Shown piece by piece: positions 25,045 through 32,954 of a stretch of 42,160 nt of DNA (the stretch's first letter is position 1; every line of letters starts with the position of its first letter). Source of the stretch: Thermococcus celericrescens (GTDB taxonomy: Archaea; Methanobacteriota_B; Thermococci; Thermococcales; Thermococcaceae); the NCBI RefSeq assembly GCF_001484195.1, contig NZ_LLYW01000031.1, positions 1 through 42,160 on the forward strand, in the 5' to 3' direction. The notes below the pieces were generated by a model. It saw only the letters and a list, made by a program, of their open reading frames with translations, made no database searches and had not been told where the DNA came from. Both the position numbers and the translations under genes were made by a program.

Positions 25045-26535
25045 TCAATCCCTCCCCGCGGTGACCTTCATCCTGACGTTCTTCAGCGGCGGTCTCGCGA
25101 CGGGTATGTCGAGCCTGTCCATCGGCGTTCCGGTTCTCTGGGAGACGACCACCGCGCCGTTGAACAGGCAGAAGCGGCCCTGACAGAAGCCCATCGCGAG
25201 GTGGGTCAGGCGCTTGATTATCTGCAGGTCGGTTATTCCACTCCTCACGACGTCGTCTACCTTCCTCAGGGAGACGTCGCAGCCGCATATCTGGACGTCC
25301 TCAAGGTTGAGGCTTCCGAAGTCTATACTCTGAACCTGCACCGCCTCCGGTTCGTACTCCTTCAGCCTCTCCGCGTGGATGCACGGCTCGGCGTCGAAGC
25401 CGAACTCCCGGAGGATGTAGGCCCCGACGAGCCTGCCCTCCAGGTAGTTTGCGTAGTGCGGCTTTATTGAAACGGCGCTACCGGCGACGTAGATTCCGTC
25501 GCGGATCCTGTGCTGGGAGTCGAGAACCGGGGTGTAGTAGCCGTGCTTGAAGACCAGCTTTCCACCTGCCTGGGTCGGCGGGTTGATGTCGGGTCTCCTT
25601 CCCTCGGCCATGATGACGGCATCAACCTCGTAGACGTTGCCGTTCGTGTCGATGAGCCTCTCGACCTTCTCATCTCCCTCAACGCGCTTGGGATTCGGGA
25701 CGACGATGTATTCGATGCTCCAGCGGTCGAGCTCCGCCGTTATCTCTTCCGGCTTGCTACCCACGACTGCGACCTTCCTTCCAGGCGCAACTCCCCAGAC
25801 GTTGAGAACCTCCAGGAGGTCGGAGCGCCTGAACACACCCGGCATGTCGTTGTTCTCGAAGAGATGGATGTTGTCAACGGCTCCAACGGCCAGAACGACG
25901 CGCTTGGCCATTATCTCGATGAGCTGGTTTTCCCCGGTAACTATTGGCACGAGGAAGTACTCGCCCTTGTCGAAGACGCCGAGGGCTATCGTGCCCTTGA
26001 AAACACTGACGTTCTCGTTGAACTTTCCGGTGAGCTCCCTAACGACTTCCTGGGGGGACTTCTCCCCAAAGCCCTTCTGGGGAAGGCCCTTGAGCCAGAG
26101 GTCGCCTCCGAGCCAGCCCTTCTCCTCCACCAGGGCGACAGTCAGGTGATCCTGAACCTTGAGAACGGTTCCGATTCCAGCCGGGCCGCCTCCGATGACG
26201 GCCACATCAACTACCAGCCTTTCAACCGGCTTGCCCTCGTCGATCTCCACGGTCTCCTGGAAGTCCCCGTACCCCTGTCTCTCCAGCCTCATACCGTCAC
26301 GAACCTTGGTCTTCCTGGCGTTGACGTTCCTTGTTCCGTTCACCACCATGGGGACCGGGCCGAAGGTGAAGGCGCCGCGCTTTCTGCCCTCGGTACTGGT
26401 TGTGAGCCAGTAAATCCCGTTTGCAAGAAGGGCGACGGTTATTTTTTCACCTTCATAGGCTTCGTAAGCCTTGCCTTCAAAATAAACTGTGACCTTCCTG
26501 GAAGGCTCCTTTTCGGTCAGGTCGAGCGGTCTCAT
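25045..26535 (-). CDS. L-proline dehydrogenase alpha subunit, second locus
   Basis: A 496-aa partner of the beta subunit at 23883, corresponding to PH1363. The N-terminal domain aligns with the Fer2_4 domain of PdhA, but all four cluster cysteines are gone: where PdhA has CAIGKCSSC this protein has FTFGPVP, and the fourth Cys is also replaced. An FAD/FMN Rossmann domain follows (VAVIGGGPAGIGTVLKV) and a second one (KVAVVGSKPEE). The C-terminus (residues about 405-490) is a BFD [2Fe-2S] domain (ICGCDV, FCQGRFC) that in the first locus is the separate PdhX. So this subunit equals PdhA without its own cluster plus PdhX. Its ATG is preceded by GGTGGGAGC. Confidence 0.9.
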   Translation of the reverse strand: MRPLDLTEKEPSRKVTVYFEGKAYEAYEGEKITVALLANGIYWLTTSTEGRKRGAFTFGPVPMVVNGTRNVNARKTKVRDGMRLERQGYGDFQETVEIDEGKPVERLVVDVAVIGGGPAGIGTVLKVQDHLTVALVEEKGWLGGDLWLKGLPQKGFGEKSPQEVVRELTGKFNENVSVFKGTIALGVFDKGEYFLVPIVTGENQLIEIMAKRVVLAVGAVDNIHLFENNDMPGVFRRSDLLEVLNVWGVAPGRKVAVVGSKPEEITAELDRWSIEYIVVPNPKRVEGDEKVERLIDTNGNVYEVDAVIMAEGRRPDINPPTQAGGKLVFKHGYYTPVLDSQHRIRDGIYVAGSAVSIKPHYANYLEGRLVGAYILREFGFDAEPCIHAERLKEYEPEAVQVQSIDFGSLNLEDVQICGCDVSLRKVDDVVRSGITDLQIIKRLTHLAMGFCQGRFCLFNGAVVVSQRTGTPMDRLDIPVARPPLKNVRMKVTAGRD

Positions 26536-26565
26536 GCTCCCACCTCTAGGATTTCACAATTGGCG

Positions 26566-26620
26566 CCCTTCTTTATACATTGATGCTTATAAACGTTAGG
26601 TTGACCAAAAATGGTGTAAA
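26566..26620 (-). promoter_or_regulatory. Promoter region of the second proline dehydrogenase genes
   Basis: On the minus strand a TATA element CGTTTATAAG (about 26585-26595) lies some 55 bp before the ATG, with a second possible one, ATGTATAAAG (26569-26578), nearer. An inverted repeat ACCA-AAAA-TGGT (26604-26615), inside a wider GGTT...AACC, sits just upstream and could bind a regulator. No FL11 consensus is seen here, unlike the first locus. Confidence 0.45.
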
Positions 26621-26684
26621 ACCACTAGTTAAATACTCCTGCGGACTGGGACGATAAGTACATGCAGAAAAGGAAAAAGGAAAC

Positions 26685-28304
26685 TCAGGCGGTCCCTTTG
26701 GTGAGAATGAAATCAACAACGTTCTCGACCTGGCTCTTGGCCCTGGCCTCGGTGATGCTCTTCTTGCCGGTTCTCTCGATGGAAACCTTCTTGAAGATGT
26801 CCTCGTGGAGCTTGACCACGTCCTCCGGCGGCCTGGTGAACATGCTGACTATCGCGATCACTATCAGGGTCACGAAGAAGTTGATGAAGAACACCGGTAT
26901 GCCGTTGAACCAGCCGCCGATGGTGCCGAAGAAGCCCGGAGCGTCCGGGTTGAAGGCCCAGCCGTATATCTTCGCCTCGAAGATGACCTCGCTGATGAGA
27001 CCGTAGGCCATTCCGACTATCGCTCCCTCCTTGGTCGTCCTCTTCCACCAGAGGCTCAGGACAAGGATCGGGCCGAAGCCGACCGCGAGACCGCCCCATG
27101 CGGTGGCGACCATCTGGTAGATGACCTTCGGGCCGCTTATGGCGAACCAGAGGCCGACGAGGGCAACCGCAGCGACGACGAGCCTCGATATGTTGACCAT
27201 CTGCTTCTTGCCGAGCTCCCTTCCGAGGACCTTGTGGTAGAAGTCCCTGGCTATGGCCGAGGACGCGACGAGGAGCTGGGAGTCCGCGGTGCTCATGACT
27301 GCTGAGATTATACCCGCGATGACGAAGCCCGCGAGCCAGCTGGGCATGAGTTCAACCGCCATGGCGGGGATGACCTTCTCGGGGTCGCTGACTTGGAGCA
27401 TTCCGGCGTGGTACATCGCGAAGCCCAGGAATCCTGCAAAGAACGCGCCCCAGAGGACGAGTATGGTCCAGGTACCGCTGATGAAGATACCCGGTCTCCT
27501 GAGCTTCCTCGGGTCCTCAACGCTCATGTAGCGGGTAACGATGTGGGGCTGGCCGAGGTAGCCGACTATCCAGGAGGCGTAGCCTATTGCGAAAACTATT
27601 GCCGCCATTCCGGTGGCGCCGCCGAATGGGTGCAGCAGATTGGGATCCGCGCTGGCTATTATCGCCGTGGCCTTATCGAAGCCGCCTATCTCCGAGAGCG
27701 CAAGGAACGGCACTATAATGAGCGTCAGCAGCATGAACATTGCCTGAACGACGTCAGTCCAGACGACCGCGAAGAATCCACCGGTGATAACGTATGCCGT
27801 CAGGATGATGACGGTTATGATGATTCCGGTGTTGTCGCTTATGCCGAAGCCCTCAGCGAAGGTCTTTCCTCCGGCCGTGAACTGAGCGGCAACGTAGGCG
27901 GTCATGAAGATGACGATTATCAGTGCGCTCAGAATTCTTATCAGCTTGGTGTCGTCCTTGAGCCTTGCCTCGAGGTAGTCGGGGACGGTTATTGCCCTAA
28001 ATTTACCTGCGTATATCCTCAATCTGGGCCCGATAAGGACGTAATCGGCGAGGGTACCAAAGAGACAGCCGATTCCGGCCCAGAAAGCACCGAGACCGCT
28101 GGAAAAGGCAGCACCCGGATAACCGAGCATCAGCCAGCCGGAGAAGTCGCTGGCCTTGTCCGAGAGGGTTGCGGCGAGGACGTGCACCTTCCTCCCGCCA
28201 ACGAAGTACTGGTCCTCCGTTTTGGTGTAGCGGTTGGCCCACCAGCCTATGTAGGCTAGGAGGGCGAGGTACACCAGGAATCCGAGGAGAATTCCGCTGT
28301 TCAT
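26685..28304 (-). CDS. putP: Sodium/proline symporter (SSS family, PutP-like)
   Basis: A 539-aa solute:sodium symporter with about 13 transmembrane helices. The segment DKASDFSGWLMLGYPGAAF matches the PutP signature ASDMSGWL that carries sodium- and proline-binding residues, and ITVPDYLEARLKDDTKLIRILSA matches the loop after TM3. Placement directly before the proline dehydrogenase genes on the same strand strongly suggests L-proline uptake for oxidation. The start ATG overlaps the stop of the small membrane protein (ATGA), so the two are made together. Confidence 0.9.
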   Translation of the reverse strand: MNSGILLGFLVYLALLAYIGWWANRYTKTEDQYFVGGRKVHVLAATLSDKASDFSGWLMLGYPGAAFSSGLGAFWAGIGCLFGTLADYVLIGPRLRIYAGKFRAITVPDYLEARLKDDTKLIRILSALIIVIFMTAYVAAQFTAGGKTFAEGFGISDNTGIIITVIILTAYVITGGFFAVVWTDVVQAMFMLLTLIIVPFLALSEIGGFDKATAIIASADPNLLHPFGGATGMAAIVFAIGYASWIVGYLGQPHIVTRYMSVEDPRKLRRPGIFISGTWTILVLWGAFFAGFLGFAMYHAGMLQVSDPEKVIPAMAVELMPSWLAGFVIAGIISAVMSTADSQLLVASSAIARDFYHKVLGRELGKKQMVNISRLVVAAVALVGLWFAISGPKVIYQMVATAWGGLAVGFGPILVLSLWWKRTTKEGAIVGMAYGLISEVIFEAKIYGWAFNPDAPGFFGTIGGWFNGIPVFFINFFVTLIVIAIVSMFTRPPEDVVKLHEDIFKKVSIERTGKKSITEARAKSQVENVVDFILTKGTA

Positions 28305-28480
28305 GCCTTACCCTCCTCCTTGAGCTGTTCTATAAGGTCCTCGTCGTAGGCCAGAATATCGTCGTCCACGTAGTACTCCTTGCCGGTTATTCTGTCCCAG
28401 TAGCCGTAGAGCAGCATTGTCAAAATTCCAAGAAACGTTGGCACAAGCAGCGTTGCCCAGGCTTCACCACTCAATCCCAT
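28301..28480 (-). CDS. Small accessory membrane protein of the symporter, 59 aa
   Basis: One transmembrane helix (about residues 8-27, TLLVPTFLGILTMLLYGYW) followed by an acidic cytoplasmic tail (VDDDILAYDEDLIEQLKEEG). Short proteins of this kind are found beside archaeal SSS transporters and are named symporter small accessory proteins. I choose ATG 28480 because GAGGTG lies seven bases before it; a TTG start at 28495 would lie upstream of that site. Its stop overlaps the symporter start, so one-to-one synthesis is likely. Its role (stability or gating of the carrier) is inference. Confidence 0.78.
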   Translation of the reverse strand: MGLSGEAWATLLVPTFLGILTMLLYGYWDRITGKEYYVDDDILAYDEDLIEQLKEEGKA

Positions 28481-28501
28481 TCTAACCCACCTCAATACAC
28501 C

Positions 28502-28557
28502 GATGTCGATTAAAGGACATCAGCTCACTAATATGTGATTGACGAATATAAATTTAT
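28502..28557 (-). promoter_or_regulatory. Promoter of the proline symporter operon with inverted repeat
   Basis: On the minus strand an AT-rich TATA element AAATTTATATTC (about 28546-28557) is followed about 25 bp downstream by a perfect inverted repeat GATGTC-N8-GACATC (28502-28521). The repeat lies at the expected transcription start, 22 bp before the small gene's ATG, a suitable place for a repressor site. Confidence 0.5.
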
Positions 28558-28660
28558 TGGTTTAATTATTCCGAATCATAGATGTGGCGTTCTGAAATTG
28601 TGACAAAAACCGGCGCAACTGTTAATAATATATCCAATGTATATTGAACGGTGCTGGAAT

Positions 28661-29146
28661 ATGAGGGTCAGCATAATGAGACCTATATTCAGGCCGGAGG
28701 ATGTCTTGAATCCCGGCTTTGTGCTGTATCCGTACCACATCTTCCACCTAAAGCTCTTCTACAAGCGTCTGGGCAGAAGCGACCGCGTTCTCGATTACTT
28801 TGCCTACGTGGACCTCTACCGTCTCGGGGCGGAGAGGGGGGACGGATTCATAGACCTCTACGAGTGGGACGTGGAGGAGAGGAGCGTCATGGAGCCGCTC
28901 GTTGATTACGGGGAGGCGAGGATGAAAGCCTTTGAAAGCGCGATAGCCTGGGGGAACTCGAGGATCGTCTCCTGGTGGCTTCCCAGAATAGAGATAGTGC
29001 GGGAGGCGCGGGCCTACAAGGTGTTCTGGCTCTACGAAAAGGAGGGGGAAAAGCTCATCATGGACAGCCTCGACGGAAAGGAGTTCAGCCTCGACGCGGT
29101 AACCGGAAAGGGCGGGAGGAAGTGCAGGGGGCCATTCTGCCGCTAA
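28661..29146 (+). CDS. Hypothetical protein, 161 aa
   Basis: I do not recognise the family. The protein is mixed alpha/beta, with many aromatic residues (PGFVLYPYHIFHLKLFYKRL; NSRIVSWWLPRIEIV) and a C-terminal Cys pair (RKCRGPFCR). No signal peptide or membrane segment. A TATA box (TTAATAATATAT, 28622-28633) supports transcription. ATG 28661 is taken as the start, but ATG 28676 has GAGGGT in a good position and is equally possible. It is divergent from the symporter operon, sharing the 28500-28660 intergenic region, so it might be regulated with it; that is inference. Confidence 0.68.
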   Translation: MRVSIMRPIFRPEDVLNPGFVLYPYHIFHLKLFYKRLGRSDRVLDYFAYVDLYRLGAERGDGFIDLYEWDVEERSVMEPLVDYGEARMKAFESAIAWGNSRIVSWWLPRIEIVREARAYKVFWLYEKEGEKLIMDSLDGKEFSLDAVTGKGGRKCRGPFCR

Positions 29147-30309
29147 CGGGCGTGAATCTCCACTATGTCCCCGTCCTCGAGCACGTGGTCGGCCCCAACG
29201 CGCTGGCCAGGGAACTTCACGCTCTTGCCCCAGACGCGGGCGTAGCGGAAGTTCTTGGCGAAGTCCTTGTGAATCCTCTCTGCCAGATCCATAACCGTTG
29301 AGCCCTTCTTCAGCGGCACCGGTGGATAGGCAGGCTCCTCGCCGGGACTCTTGGTGAAGACGCGAATAATCCCGGCCAGCTCGTAGAGTTCGTCCTTGAG
29401 TTTGTCCAGCTGTATCTTCCTCTTCGCCGAGACGGGGATTATTTTGAACCTGTCCCCGTAGGCTTCAACGAGTTTCTCGTAGTTCTCCTTACTCCCCGGG
29501 GCGTCGCCCTTGTTGGCGATGATTATAGCCCTCCTCCAGACGAGGCTCTCGTCGAGTGCGTCTGCGAAGTCCTCGAGCGTCACGGGTTCTTTCACCGTTA
29601 TCTCCGCGGAGTGAATCCTCTCCTCGCGGAGCATCTTCATGACTTCGCTTATATCGCCCTTGATGTTCTCCTGGCCGTTGATGACGATTCCGCCCATTGC
29701 GGTCCTCTTTATCTCAACCCTCGGGCGGCGTTTGTTGAGCTTTATTCCCGCCCTCTCAAACTCCTTGAGGAGGGTTTCCAGCTGCTTTACCGGATCCTGG
29801 GATAGGTCAACGACTATGGCCACGGCGTCGGCGTTTCGGATAACGCTGAGAAGCTGCGGCCCCATTCCCTTTCCGAGGGCGGCGCCCTCAACAAGGCCCG
29901 GGACCTCGACGAGCTGTATCTGAACGTCTTTGTGGTGCATCATTCCAGGGATGGGCTCGACGGTGGTGAAGGCGTAGTCTGCGACGTCGGCGTCGACGTT
30001 TGTGAGTGCCTTCATAAGGGAGCTCTTTCCAACGTTCGGGAGGCCAGCGAGGACTATCTGTGCCGCGCCCTCCTTCCTGACGCTCAGCGACGGGCCGCCA
30101 CCGCCCTTCTTCATCTGACGCTGCTTCTCCAGCTCCTTCCTCAGCTCGGCGAGCTTTCGCTTTATCTGGAGTCTGAGCTTTTCCGTTCCCTTGTGCTTGG
30201 GGACGGTGGCGTACATCTTCTCAAGGGCGCGTATCTTTTCGGGAATCGTCCTGGCGTTCCTGTACTCCTCCTCCGCCGCCAGATACTCCGCTGTGACGTT
30301 CGTTGGCAT
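29143..30309 (-). CDS. DRG/OBG-family GTP-binding protein with TGS domain
   Basis: A 388-aa GTPase. The N-terminal basic helical part (residues 1-75) is followed by the G domain: G1 GLPNVGKSSL, G2 region DYAFTTVEPIPG, G3 VEVPGLVEG, G4 NKGD and a G5-like SAKR. The last 70 residues are a TGS domain (VFTKSPGEEPAYPPVPLKKG, ending DGDIVEIHAR). Archaeal DRG homologues are thought to act with ribosomes or translation. The length and domain order are standard. It overlaps the end of the convergent hypothetical gene by four bases. The start is ATG 30309. Confidence 0.94.
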   Translation of the reverse strand: MPTNVTAEYLAAEEEYRNARTIPEKIRALEKMYATVPKHKGTEKLRLQIKRKLAELRKELEKQRQMKKGGGGPSLSVRKEGAAQIVLAGLPNVGKSSLMKALTNVDADVADYAFTTVEPIPGMMHHKDVQIQLVEVPGLVEGAALGKGMGPQLLSVIRNADAVAIVVDLSQDPVKQLETLLKEFERAGIKLNKRRPRVEIKRTAMGGIVINGQENIKGDISEVMKMLREERIHSAEITVKEPVTLEDFADALDESLVWRRAIIIANKGDAPGSKENYEKLVEAYGDRFKIIPVSAKRKIQLDKLKDELYELAGIIRVFTKSPGEEPAYPPVPLKKGSTVMDLAERIHKDFAKNFRYARVWGKSVKFPGQRVGADHVLEDGDIVEIHAR

Positions 30310-30385
30310 CGCTGACCCTCCCAGAACTTCTAGAGGTAAAAGGTGAGCGGCGTTTTATAAAAGTATGGTTCTCCAGAATCGGCAA

Positions 30386-30413
30386 GTTTATATAACCTTT
30401 CGAAAATTTTTTA
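30386..30413 (+). promoter_or_regulatory. Promoter of the FL11-like gene with near-consensus operator
   Basis: TATA element GTTTATATAA (30386-30395), followed at 30401-30413 by CGAAA-ATT-TTTTA, which matches 11 of 13 positions of the FL11 consensus. Placement just after TATA fits autorepression, which is known for FL11. Confidence 0.55.
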
Positions 30414-30428
30414 CCGGCGGTGATGCTC

Positions 30429-30881
30429 ATGCGAATGGGTTTGGACGATACTGACAAGAAAATCCTCTCCATCCTCCAGAAGAACAGCAGAACGCCCCTG
30501 AGGGAGATTTCCAAGGAGGTCGGGCTGGCGGAGTCAACGGTCTATGAGAGGATCAAGAAACTGAAGGATCGGGGCATAATAAAGAAGTTCACGGTCATGC
30601 TTGACCCCGACTCCCTCGGTTTCCAGATCCTGGCGTTCATCCTCATAAAATCCAAGGCCGGCATGTACGCTCACGTCGCCAACGAGCTCAAGCAACACCC
30701 CCAGATCGTCGAGATATATGAGACCACCGGCGACTACGACATGCTGGTCAAAATCAGAACCGGAGGGAGCGACGAGCTCAACGAGTTCCTTGACACCATA
30801 GGGGAAATAAACGGCGTTGAGGCCACCCACACCATGGTCGTCCTTAAGATACACAAGGAGACCACGGAGCTTCCTCTCTGA
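30429..30881 (+). CDS. Lrp/AsnC-family regulator, FL11-like feast/famine protein
   Basis: A 150-aa regulator. The N-terminal winged HTH has DDTDKKILSILQKNSRTPLR and the recognition helix region LAESTVYERIKKLKDRGIIK. The C-terminal RAM domain has the pattern ILIKSKAGMYAHVANELKQH, IYETTGDYDMLVKIRT and the end HKETTELPL. These segments closely resemble FL11 of P. horikoshii, which binds lysine and represses many genes when amino acids are plentiful, at TGAAAWWWTTTCA. A perfect site of this kind lies at 3930 before pdhA. The start is chosen at ATG 30429, after GGCGGTGAT; ATG 30423 and 30435 are also in frame. Confidence 0.9.
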   Translation: MRMGLDDTDKKILSILQKNSRTPLREISKEVGLAESTVYERIKKLKDRGIIKKFTVMLDPDSLGFQILAFILIKSKAGMYAHVANELKQHPQIVEIYETTGDYDMLVKIRTGGSDELNEFLDTIGEINGVEATHTMVVLKIHKETTELPL

Positions 30882-30897
30882 CTATTTCTGTCCAGAA

Positions 30898-30910
30898 AGG
30901 ATTATAAATA
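30898..30910 (+). promoter_or_regulatory. TATA box of pfpI
   Basis: AGGATTATAAATA, about 50 bp before the ATG; GGAGGTG (30944-30950) is the ribosome-binding site. Confidence 0.65.
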
Positions 30911-30955
30911 TCCCCTTTCTATTTCCCTCTAAGCGTTTGGATGGAGGTGTTCTGA

Positions 30956-31456
30956 ATGAGGGTACTGTTTCTGAGCGCCGACGGCTTCGAGGATCTTGAG
31001 CTTATATACCCCCTTCACAGGCTCAAGGAGGAGGGGCACGAGGTCTATGTGGCGAGCTTCGAGAGGGGCAAGATAACGGGTAAGCACGGCTATTCCGTCG
31101 AGGTTCAGCTGGCATTTGAGGAGGTCGATCCGGACGAGTTCGACGCTCTCGTCCTGCCCGGGGGAAAGGCGCCTGAGATAGTCCGGCTCAACGAGAAGGC
31201 AGTTGAGATAACCAGGAAGATGTTCGAGGCTGGTAAACCGGTCGCCAGCATCTGCCACGGCCCGCAGATACTCATCTCAGCCGGCGTACTGAGGGGCAGG
31301 AAGGGAACGAGCACGATAACCATCAGGGACGACGTGAGGAACGCCGGAGCCGAGTGGGTGAACGAGGAGGTAGTCGTTGACGGCAACTGGGTTAGCTCAA
31401 GGCACCCCGGCGACCTCTACGCCTGGATGAGGGAGTTCGTTAAGCTCCTTCGCTGA
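30956..31456 (+). CDS. pfpI: PfpI-type intracellular protease/glyoxalase (DJ-1 superfamily)
   Basis: A 166-aa protein, exactly the length of P. furiosus PfpI. The nucleophile Cys100 and His101 are in VASICHGPQI, and Glu74 in PGGKAPEIV completes the residue set used across subunits of the hexamer. The fold starts MRVLFLSADGFEDLELIYP. It is cytosolic. PfpI was described as an ATP-independent peptidase; relatives also act as deglycases or glyoxalases, so the natural substrate is open. It has its own TATA box and follows the FL11-like gene. Confidence 0.96.
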   Translation: MRVLFLSADGFEDLELIYPLHRLKEEGHEVYVASFERGKITGKHGYSVEVQLAFEEVDPDEFDALVLPGGKAPEIVRLNEKAVEITRKMFEAGKPVASICHGPQILISAGVLRGRKGTSTITIRDDVRNAGAEWVNEEVVVDGNWVSSRHPGDLYAWMREFVKLLR

Positions 31457-31533
31457 CCTTCAACTTTTCTTTGTAACTCTTGCCGGGCGTAAGCTTTATA
31501 CGGAAAATGAGGATATTTTCATTGGTGTGATGC

Positions 31534-32253
31534 ATGAGGCGAAAAGGTGGTGCCCTGGGTGTAGTGCTCGGCGTGGCCCTCGCGGTTCTCCTGATCGGTG
31601 CGGTTCTCACCGTCTTGGCCATCAGGGGAGACATCAGCATAGACGGGATAACCCCAAAGAAAGTGGCGGGAAAGGTCGTTGAGTTTGGGGAGTTCAATGC
31701 CCCCGCGCTAGAGGTCAGAGAGGTGGTCGGCGACGTCTCGATCGTCGGCGCCAACGTGAGCAAAATCACTGTTAAGAGCAACCTGCCGATAAACGTCAGC
31801 CTTGAGAACGGTGTTCTGACTGTTTATTGTCCAACGAAAAAGGTCGGTATCAGCCACAGAAACGTCTGCAACGATTACCGGAACGGTACCGTGGTAGTGG
31901 AGGTGCCGGAAAAACTGCTTGGCCTGAGAATTGATAACGTCGTCGGGGACGTTCTCGTGGCTGCGGAGTCCACCGGAGTGGACGTTACGGACGTTGTGGG
32001 TGAGGTTAGGGGCACTTCCCGGAACGATTACCACCTCTCGGACATCGTGGGCGATGTGTATCTCAACGTCGCGGAAGGGGCGACGATAAGCGACGTCGTC
32101 GGGGACGTTAAGATAGCCGTTCCGGAGGGCTTTGGTGCGGCGCTAACGGCCAAGGACATCGTTGGGGACGTAACGAACACCGCCGCAGGAAAGAACGGCA
32201 CCGTTGTGGTGATTGTGACGGACGTTGTTGGGGATGTGGAGATAAAGAGGTGA
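31534..32253 (+). CDS. Membrane-anchored beta-repeat protein (DUF4097-like adhesin domain)
   Basis: The 239-aa product has an N-terminal membrane anchor (VVLGVALAVLLIGAVLTVLA) and then a repeated motif VVGDV or IVGDV roughly every 15-20 residues (EVVGDVSIV, NVVGDVLVA, DVVGEV, DIVGDVYLN, DVVGDVKIA, DIVGDVTN, DVVGDVEIK). Such repeats build a right-handed beta-helix in DUF4097-type proteins. It is probably outside the membrane. It precedes a PspC-domain gene, a pairing common in bacterial and archaeal envelope-stress loci. A GAAAAT-N6-ATTTTC inverted repeat (31504-31521) lies just before the gene. Confidence 0.75.
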   Translation: MRRKGGALGVVLGVALAVLLIGAVLTVLAIRGDISIDGITPKKVAGKVVEFGEFNAPALEVREVVGDVSIVGANVSKITVKSNLPINVSLENGVLTVYCPTKKVGISHRNVCNDYRNGTVVVEVPEKLLGLRIDNVVGDVLVAAESTGVDVTDVVGEVRGTSRNDYHLSDIVGDVYLNVAEGATISDVVGDVKIAVPEGFGAALTAKDIVGDVTNTAAGKNGTVVVIVTDVVGDVEIKR

Positions 32254-32293
32254 CTTTTTAAGCCCCGGATTTTTCATTCCTCTGGTGATGACC

Positions 32294-32725
32294 ATGGCGA
32301 AGGAACTTACGCGCTCTAGGGAAGACAGAATCCTTCTAGGTGTCCTCGGTGGAATAGCCGAGCATCTCAACGTTGACCCCACCCTTGTAAGGCTGATATT
32401 CGTGGTTCTCCTGGTGTTCAATCCGGCAGCTATGACGCTGCTCTACTTCCTTGCGGCTCTCGTGATACCCGAGGAGGAAACGGACACGGAAGAATCCTTC
32501 TCCGAGAGAATCGACGACCTGATAGACGAGACAGGAGAAAGGCTGGGGGAAGTGTTCTCGGGCAACGAAAACTCCAAGGCAATAGCCCTCCTGCTGATAT
32601 TACTGGGTGCAATACTGCTGGCGGGGCCGTTCATGCCGTTCTTCCTACCGGCTGTTGACTTCAGAACATTGCTGGCGGTTATATTCCTGATAATCGGCAT
32701 AATCCTCCTCATGAGGGGTGATTGA
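32294..32725 (+). CDS. PspC-domain membrane protein
   Basis: A 143-aa protein with an N-terminal PspC domain (LTRSREDRILLGVLGGIAEH, then VDPTLVRLIFVVLLVF) and its first two membrane helices, an acidic middle (EEETDTEESFSERIDDLIDE), and two further helices at the C-terminus (AIALLLILLGAILLAG; LLAVIFLIIGIILLM). PspC proteins sense or respond to membrane stress in bacteria; the archaeal role is not defined. ATG 32294 is chosen since GGTG sits six bases upstream. Probably one operon with the genes on both sides. Confidence 0.85.
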   Translation: MAKELTRSREDRILLGVLGGIAEHLNVDPTLVRLIFVVLLVFNPAAMTLLYFLAALVIPEEETDTEESFSERIDDLIDETGERLGEVFSGNENSKAIALLLILLGAILLAGPFMPFFLPAVDFRTLLAVIFLIIGIILLMRGD

Positions 32726-32726
32726 G

Positions 32727-32954
32727 ATGAGAACCTTTGGCTGGATTCTCGTTTTCCTAGGCCTCCTTTTACTCCTAAGGGAGTTTCAGCCCGCTTTCCT
32801 GGACTGGCTCAGGCCGTACGCGCCGTACATAAAGGACGCCTTCTGGGGAATCACGCTTATGGCCTTCGGACTCTACGCTCTGACTAGGAGAACCGCCCGC
32901 AAGCTTGTGCTGCTCCTGTACCTACTCTATCTGCTCCTCTACTTGGTGGTCTGA
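32727..32954 (+). CDS. Small membrane protein, 75 aa
   Basis: Three hydrophobic helices (TFGWILVFLGLLLLLREF; FWGITLMAFGLYALT; KLVLLLYLLYLLLYLVV) resembling LiaI/LiaF-type or DUF5668-type transmembrane domains that often accompany PspC genes. ATG 32727 is chosen because GGGGTGA lies directly upstream. It follows pspC by one base and touches the citG-like gene (stop TGA immediately before its ATG), so all appear co-translated. Confidence 0.7.
   Translation: MRTFGWILVFLGLLLLLREFQPAFLDWLRPYAPYIKDAFWGITLMAFGLYALTRRTARKLVLLLYLLYLLLYLVV

Noticed and set aside
24261-26583. Long plus-strand frames opposite the second proline dehydrogenase genes
   Set aside because: Antisense shadows; both minus-strand genes have complete cofactor motifs.
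31504-31521. GAAAAT-N6-ATTTTC as an FL11 site before the DUF4097-like gene
   Set aside because: The spacer is longer than the 5-3-5 pattern of FL11 sites, so it is not called as one; it is only noted as an inverted repeat.
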